Source: Bifidobacteriaceae bacterium NR021 (GTDB taxonomy: Bacteria > Actinomycetota > Actinomycetes > Actinomycetales > Bifidobacteriaceae). From it: a DNA stretch of 9,612 nucleotides. Both the position numbers and the translations under genes were made by a program. Each line of letters begins with the position of its first letter. Position 1 is the stretch's first letter. The notes below the pieces were generated by a model. It had not been told where the DNA came from and searched no databases. It worked only from the letters and a program-made list of their open reading frames with translations. Where the stretch lies: the NCBI GenBank assembly GCA_003585845.1, contig NQOP01000001.1, positions 98,427-108,038 on the forward strand. Direction: 5' to 3'. Positions 5,797 to 9,612 of the stretch are shown here, piece by piece.

Positions 5797-6135
5797 ATGG
5801 TCGCCAATAACACAACAGCAGTTGCAGAAAATAATGAATCGCAAGAAGTGTTGCAATCTGATGCTTCCAGAGCGATTATTACAGTTGTCGGCTGCGATAC
5901 TGTTGGTATTATCGCGAAAGTTACTTCTCATGCTGCCGAGCATAATGTAAATATTTTGAATATTTCTCAAACAATTGTCGATGGATTCTTCAACATGATG
6001 ATGATTGTTGACGTGTCTACTGTTGATTGCGAATTTGGTGACTTTGCTGCAGGATTAGAAACGCTAGGAAACGAAATTGGCGTGCGTATTCGCTGCCAGC
6101 GCAGCAATATTTTCACTGCAATGCACAGAATCTAA
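5797..6135 (+). CDS. ACT-domain protein (UPF0237 type)
   Basis: This 112-residue cytoplasmic protein consists of a polar N-terminal tail (1-24) and one ACT domain (about 26-105). The domain starts AIITVVGCDTVGIIAKVTSHAA (26-47) and continues VNILNISQTIVDGFFNMMMIVDV (51-73), the pattern of GcvR-like and UPF0237 ACT domains. ACT domains usually dimerise and bind amino acids or other small ligands. No catalytic domain is attached. It is followed after 48 nt by the UPF0210 gene; these two families are paired in many Firmicutes and bifidobacteria, so this one probably senses a ligand for, or regulates, its neighbour. The ligand is unknown. It is preceded by an unusual palindrome and repeats that may control the pair. 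Confidence 0.9.
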   Translation: MVANNTTAVAENNESQEVLQSDASRAIITVVGCDTVGIIAKVTSHAAEHNVNILNISQTIVDGFFNMMMIVDVSTVDCEFGDFAAGLETLGNEIGVRIRCQRSNIFTAMHRI

Positions 6136-6183
6136 AACTCGTAGCAATCTAAAGCAATCTAAGTAAACGTAAGGAAGTACACA

Positions 6184-7548
6184 ATGCTCAACCTGATGGA
6201 AGTAAGCGAAACTAATTCGATGATTGAGCAAGAACAGCTCGACGTTCGCACAATCACCATGGGAATTAACCTACTAGATTGCGCTTGCGAAAACTTGCAA
6301 GACGTTTGTAACAAAGTTGAGGAAAAAATCACACGTCTTGCGAAAGATCTCGTCAAAACCGGTAACGATATTTCGCGTGACTACGGAATTCCGATTGTAA
6401 ACAAGCGAATTACTGTAACTCCGATTTCGCTTGTTGGAGCGTCATCTTGTAAAAAGCCTGAAGATTTTGTGCAAATTGCGCACGCATTAGACAGAGCAGC
6501 ACACACTGTTGGAGTTGATTTAATTGGTGGCTATTCCGCGCTTCCAGCAAAGTCGATGACTGCAGCAGACCGCATGCTTATTGAGTCGCTTCCGCAAGCC
6601 TTAAGTGAGACGGAAATTGTGTGCTCGTCTGTGAACGTCGGCTCGACGCGAACTGGTATAGACATGGATTGCGTAGAGCTGCTTGGACGCACGATTAAAA
6701 AGATCGCTGAAGCTACAGCTGGAAACGATTCTTACGGTTGCGTTAAATTCGTGGCTTTTTGCAATGCTCCGGACGACAATCCGTTCATGGCAGGCGGCTT
6801 CCATGGTGTAACTGAAGGCGATGCTGTGATTAATGTTGGCGTGTCTGGTCCTGGCGTTGTTTCGAGTGCACTTGATGCTGCTAAAGGAAAAGACTTTGCT
6901 TTTCTATGCGAAACTATTAAACGTACGGCGTTTAAGATTACTCGCGTAGGTCAGTTGGTTGCACAAGAGGCTTCTCGTAGGCTTGGTGTGCCGTTTGGAA
7001 TTATAGACTTGTCGCTTGCTCCAACTCCTGCAGTTGGCGATTCTGTTGGTGAAGTACTTGAGAAAATCGGTTTGGATCAAGTTGGTGCTCCTGGCACAAC
7101 TGCAGCGCTCGCTATGTTGAACGATCAAGTTAAGAAGGGCGGCATTATGGCAAGTAGCTATGTTGGCGGTCTTTCTGGAGCGTTTATACCTGTTTCGGAA
7201 GATGCAAATATGATTGCTGCCGCGAAGTCTGGCTGCTTGACTATTGAAAAGCTTGAGGCAATGACTTGCGTTTGCTCAGTCGGTCTTGACATGATTGCGA
7301 TTCCTGGAAATACTTCCGCTGCGACGATTTCTGGCATGATTGCGGATGAATCTGCAATCGGCATGATTAATCAAAAAACTACCGCTGTGCGAATTATTCC
7401 AGTAATTGGAAAAGGTGTAGGCGAAATGGCGAATTTCGGTGGATTAATGGGATACGCGCCGATTATGCCAGTAAACCAAACAAGCTGCGAAGCTTTCGTA
7501 ACTCGCGGTGGACGTATTCCTGCTCCAGTACACAGCTTCAAGAATTAG
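6184..7548 (+). CDS. UPF0210 (DUF711) family protein
   Basis: This 454-residue cytoplasmic protein belongs to the conserved UPF0210/DUF711 family, whose fold resembles pyruvate formate-lyase-type barrels but whose reaction is not established. Visible family segments are [14 protein letters not shown] (21-34), ISLVGASSC (81-89), [13 protein letters not shown] (114-126), [17 protein letters not shown] (146-162), [24 protein letters not shown] (201-224) and [21 protein letters not shown] (273-293). [16 protein letters not shown] follows (325-340), and the terminal [14 protein letters not shown] (441-454) is a hallmark end. Conserved Cys and Gly are frequent, but I see no clear glycyl-radical motif. 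Length is normal. AAGGAAG at 6171-6177 precedes the ATG by 6 nt. It is the second gene of a probable two-gene operon with the ACT protein. No convincing terminator is visible in the following 118 nt. Confidence 0.95.
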   Translation: MLNLMEVSETNSMIEQEQLDVRTITMGINLLDCACENLQDVCNKVEEKITRLAKDLVKTGNDISRDYGIPIVNKRITVTPISLVGASSCKKPEDFVQIAHALDRAAHTVGVDLIGGYSALPAKSMTAADRMLIESLPQALSETEIVCSSVNVGSTRTGIDMDCVELLGRTIKKIAEATAGNDSYGCVKFVAFCNAPDDNPFMAGGFHGVTEGDAVINVGVSGPGVVSSALDAAKGKDFAFLCETIKRTAFKITRVGQLVAQEASRRLGVPFGIIDLSLAPTPAVGDSVGEVLEKIGLDQVGAPGTTAALAMLNDQVKKGGIMASSYVGGLSGAFIPVSEDANMIAAAKSGCLTIEKLEAMTCVCSVGLDMIAIPGNTSAATISGMIADESAIGMINQKTTAVRIIPVIGKGVGEMANFGGLMGYAPIMPVNQTSCEAFVTRGGRIPAPVHSFKN

Positions 7549-7666
7549 CCACATTTTCGACTTGCTTTCGTGCTTTGCGTCGCAAGCGTCGCATCTGGCT
7601 TTGATCTTGATGCGCAAGTTGTTACTAGCTTTTAGTACGAGCGCATTTTGCGCAATGTATTGTGTA
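7549..7666. other. Convergent intergenic region without clear terminator
   Basis: This gap separates the ends of the UPF0210 gene and the leftward membrane-protein gene. It contains small inverted repeats (CGCATC/GATGCG with a 13-nt loop; GCGCA-TTT-TGCGC) and an 8-bp direct repeat GCGTCGCA. A 10-bp palindrome GCTAATTAGC lies just inside the neighbouring gene end. None is followed by a clear T-tract, so I could not assign a terminator to either gene. Confidence 0.4.
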
Positions 7667-8467
7667 TTATTGCACGCTAATTAGCACAGGTTCGCTATGC
7701 AAACCCTGTACTTGTTTATGCTCAATGCGCAAAACGTAAGTTCCGCGATTCACTTTTGGCAAATCTTCATCAGCGGTGCAGCCTTTGCCGGAAGTGGAAT
7801 TAGTGTTCCAAGTAATTTTCTTCTCAAAATGGTCGCCTTTTGCCATAAGAAGAGGTCTCAAAGTCATATCACATACGTCTGAACGCCATACTGCGTGGGA
7901 TAAGTAGTCAACACTCTTACTGGCGTCTTTAAAGTCTTTGCTGTCTTTCTTTTTATTATCTTTAGTTGCTTGCTTACCTTGCGTAACTTCTTCACTACTA
8001 TTAATAGTTAAAACGGCATTCATATCCGATGCGTCAATAAGGCAAGAAGAGTTTCCTTCGTACACAAATCGTTCTGTCAATTCAACGCTACCGCCCATAG
8101 GAACAGTTTGTGACTTAGTAGAAAGCTCAAGACGAATATCTTTATCAGTGCAATGAGGCGTTAAGCCAACAGGACGAGGGTCTGGCACTGGTTGACGAAC
8201 AATAGTAACTTCATGACCGGCAATCGCTTTACCAATAGCGGCAATACCCTTGCTCAAGCTAATAACACAAAATATTGCCAACATAATCAAAAGCAACAAA
8301 GCAATACCGACAACAATTCTACGGCGACGATACATTTTTCGTTTTGCTGCAGTCATGTTGCGTACGGGCTTACGCACGGGTTTGCGCATCGGGTTGCGAA
8401 CCGATGTTGTGCTCGCATTGCGATGCGGCTTACGTGGTGACGTAGTTGGCATTGACATATTTACCAT
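7667..8467 (-). CDS. Membrane-anchored extracytoplasmic protein of unknown function
   Basis: I do not recognise a named family with confidence. From the ATG at 8467 the product is 266 residues. Residues 1-50 are strongly basic, with an (V/M)R(K/N)P repeat (23-38) and a RRRR stop just before one hydrophobic segment (51-70, IVVGIALLLLIMLAIFCVIS). The rest should face the outside in an N-in orientation. The outer part (about 85-266) has four cysteines (C106, C142, C199, C230), enough for two disulfides, and a Lys/Asp-rich insert (164-183). The stretch AVWRSDVCDM, a KGD turn, then TW and RGTYVLRI loosely recalls Ig-like BsuPI domains; this is inference. The start is uncertain: ATGs at 8467, 8458 and 8452 are all possible and a TTG at 8527 is unlikely. 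None has a Shine-Dalgarno; a TACAAT box favours 8458 as a leaderless start. It follows mutY on the same strand after a 114-nt gap. Confidence 0.72.
   Translation of the reverse strand: MVNMSMPTTSPRKPHRNASTTSVRNPMRKPVRKPVRNMTAAKRKMYRRRRIVVGIALLLLIMLAIFCVISLSKGIAAIGKAIAGHEVTIVRQPVPDPRPVGLTPHCTDKDIRLELSTKSQTVPMGGSVELTERFVYEGNSSCLIDASDMNAVLTINSSEEVTQGKQATKDNKKKDSKDFKDASKSVDYLSHAVWRSDVCDMTLRPLLMAKGDHFEKKITWNTNSTSGKGCTADEDLPKVNRGTYVLRIEHKQVQGLHSEPVLISVQ
8354..8401 (-). repeat. Degenerate 12-nt repeats encoding an R-K-P repeat
   Basis: Four 12-nt units encode VRNP, MRKP, VRKP and VRNM (residues 23-38) in the basic N-terminal tail of the membrane protein. On the plus strand the units read like TTGCGNANCGGG. 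They make a proline-spaced string of positive charges in the part predicted to stay in the cytoplasm. Confidence 0.7.
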
Positions 8468-8471
8468 TGTA
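8466..8471 (-). promoter_or_regulatory. Candidate -10 box for the membrane-protein gene
   Basis: TACAAT on the minus strand (five of six consensus positions) is followed by 7 nt (GGTAAAT) and the ATG at 8458-8456. This is the spacing expected for a leaderless mRNA, and the box would overlap the alternative ATG at 8467. No convincing -35 box is seen. Confidence 0.35.
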
Positions 8472-8529
8472 ATACATAAGTCGATGAGATGAACTGTACT
8501 CACTACACAAGGTAGACTCACATACAAAG

Positions 8530-8547
8530 TAATTAAGTTGTTAATTA
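8530..8547. repeat. AT-only inverted repeat between mutY and the membrane-protein gene
   Basis: TAATTAA (8530-8536) and TTAATTA (8541-8547) are exact inverted copies around GTTG. The site lies about 60-80 nt upstream of the leftward membrane-protein start. It is made only of A and T, so chance is a real possibility; an operator is the alternative. Confidence 0.4.
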
Positions 8548-8581
8548 AAGAGTTACAAAAGCAGCGTAATTAGTTAGTTAC

Positions 8582-9577
8582 TTAAGGTAGTGCTAAAGTG
8601 CCATCCGGCAATATAGTGATAAGACTGTCATGATCGAGCGAAGCAATGCATTCGTCAAGTTGCGTTTGATTCGACCATAAATTGTTGATCTCGCAACGTT
8701 GCAATACCTGCTGTTTTTTATGTGCTTCACGCAATGCCTGCAAAATAATGCCGCGCACTTGCCGATTAGTGCCGGCAAAATGTTGCTGTGGGCGGGTATG
8801 GCGGCCAAGACCTGGAAATCCAGCAGCTTTGAAACGGCACCATGTTTGCAAAGGGCATGTAGTGCATTGCGGAGATCGTGCTGTGCAAATGGTAGCACCA
8901 ATTTCCATAATTGCCTGATTCCAAACGGATGAAGTGCAGGTAGTGTTGGTGGTGTTAGTAGCGTTAGCAGTGGCAGTAGTAACATGATTATCTTCCGGCA
9001 ATACTGCTGCAGCAAGCTCGCGGTCAGATTGCGTTGTGCTGCCACCATGCGATTCAGTTCCAGTAAAAGCGCGCATAAGTACGCGGCGAATATTTGTATC
9101 AATCACCGCAATGTGCTTGCCATAAGCAAAGCTGAGTATTGCACTTGCTGTGTAATCGCCTACACCTGGCAAGGCAATAAGTTCTTCATAGGTGCATGGC
9201 AGCTTATTGCGATATGTTGTTGCTACAACTTGAGCACAAGATTGTAAACGTAACGCGCGTCGAGGGTAGCCGAGGCGACCCCAAGCTGTAATAATTTCAG
9301 CACTCGTAGCGTGAGCTAGTGATTGTGCATCTGGCCAAGTTTGCATCCAAGTGAGCCAATAAGGTACAACGCGGCTCATTTGCGTTTGCTGGCTCATTAC
9401 TTCACACACAAGCACACCCCAAGGGGTAGTGTGCCCAAACCTCCAAGGCAAATCGCGTGCACAACTATGCCAAAAAAGTGCAACATTATCGCGCGTAAGT
9501 GTTGCCAATTCGCGCAATGGCTGAGAAGTTTCTTCGGTGAGATGTTCTTCGGGGAGAGATTGTGAATCTTGCTGCAT
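8582..9577 (-). CDS. mutY: A/G-specific adenine DNA glycosylase MutY
   Basis: MutY excises adenine mispaired with 8-oxoguanine, preventing G:C to T:A transversions. The 331-residue protein has the DLPWR start of the catalytic domain (42-46) and EVMSQQTQ (59-66) with catalytic Glu59. The helix-hairpin-helix ALPGVGDYTASAI spans 135-147. VIDTNIRRVLMR (158-169) carries catalytic Asp160. The [4Fe-4S] ligands C231, C238, C241 and C247 are in the C-x6-C-x2-C-x5-C pattern. About 84 residues follow the cluster, shorter than the E. coli MutY C-terminal domain but similar to other actinobacterial MutYs. A Thr/Asn/Ala-rich insert (199-217) separates the catalytic domain from VWNQAIMEIGA. The ATG at 9577 fits the family but has no Shine-Dalgarno; CATAAT lies 5 nt upstream, so a leaderless or very short leader is likely. 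It may be cotranscribed with the downstream membrane-protein gene. Confidence 0.95.
   Translation of the reverse strand: MQQDSQSLPEEHLTEETSQPLRELATLTRDNVALFWHSCARDLPWRFGHTTPWGVLVCEVMSQQTQMSRVVPYWLTWMQTWPDAQSLAHATSAEIITAWGRLGYPRRALRLQSCAQVVATTYRNKLPCTYEELIALPGVGDYTASAILSFAYGKHIAVIDTNIRRVLMRAFTGTESHGGSTTQSDRELAAAVLPEDNHVTTATANATNTTNTTCTSSVWNQAIMEIGATICTARSPQCTTCPLQTWCRFKAAGFPGLGRHTRPQQHFAGTNRQVRGIILQALREAHKKQQVLQRCEINNLWSNQTQLDECIASLDHDSLITILPDGTLALP
8927..8983 (-). repeat. Low-complexity Thr/Asn/Ala tract inside mutY
   Basis: Repeated ACT/ACC, AAT/AAC and GCT/GCC codons encode a tract in which 10 of the 19 residues (199-217) are Thr, with Asn, Ala and Ser between. On the plus strand this reads as a GTn/AGT-rich simple sequence. 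It lies at a surface junction between the HhH domain and the Fe-S cluster domain and is in frame. Confidence 0.8.
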
Positions 9578-9612
9578 GCTTAATTATGTAAACGTCGTAT
9601 GCTTTCGTGATT

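Noticed and set aside
5222..5815. A 197-codon open frame on the minus strand opposite prs and the ACT leader
   Set aside because: It overlaps the conserved 3' half of prs and the palindrome region, and its product has no coherent domain pattern.
8593..9102. A 169-codon frame overlapping mutY in another frame of the same strand
   Set aside because: The mutY frame carries the catalytic and Fe-S motifs through this region; the alternative has only compositionally driven Leu/Cys-rich sequence.

Overview
This window looks like a chromosomal segment from a low-G+C member of the Bifidobacteriaceae, most likely Gardnerella or a close relative. The evidence is the protein types (actinobacterial Prs, Glf, MutY and UPF0210), Shine-Dalgarno sites mixed with apparent leaderless starts, and AT-rich intergenic DNA. 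The genus is inferred from protein style and composition, not from a database match.

Layout, left to right: (1) the 5' end of a minus-strand gene, probably the galactofuranosyltransferase glfT2, running off the left edge; (2) a divergent UDP-galactopyranose mutase gene, glf; (3) a short non-coding stretch with three copies of a 52-bp hairpin-bearing repeat between two copies of a CG-rich 15-mer; (4) a tRNA-Ser(GGA) gene with its own terminator; (5) a minus-strand dTDP-glucose 4,6-dehydratase, rmlB; (6) a divergent EamA-type DMT transporter; (7) prs, ribose-phosphate pyrophosphokinase; (8) an operon pairing an ACT-domain protein with a UPF0210/DUF711 protein, preceded by short direct repeats and a perfect 27-nt palindrome; (9) two minus-strand genes, an unrecognised membrane-anchored secreted-domain protein and the DNA repair glycosylase mutY.

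Functional themes: the left third is cell-surface sugar metabolism. Glf makes UDP-galactofuranose, the divergent partial gene probably polymerises it, and RmlB makes the 4-keto-6-deoxy intermediate for dTDP-rhamnose. The middle is housekeeping (tRNA-Ser, PRPP synthesis) plus a transporter of unknown substrate. The ACT/UPF0210 pair is widely conserved, but its biochemical role is not established. MutY removes adenine opposite 8-oxoguanine.

I found no phage, IS element, CRISPR, toxin-antitoxin or defence system and no convincing new multigene system. The items most worth a second look are non-coding: the 52-bp hairpin array after glf, which shows a compensatory base-pair change, and the perfect palindrome in the ACT/UPF0210 leader. 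After those come the unrecognised four-cysteine surface protein and the repeat-encoded insertions in Glf and MutY.
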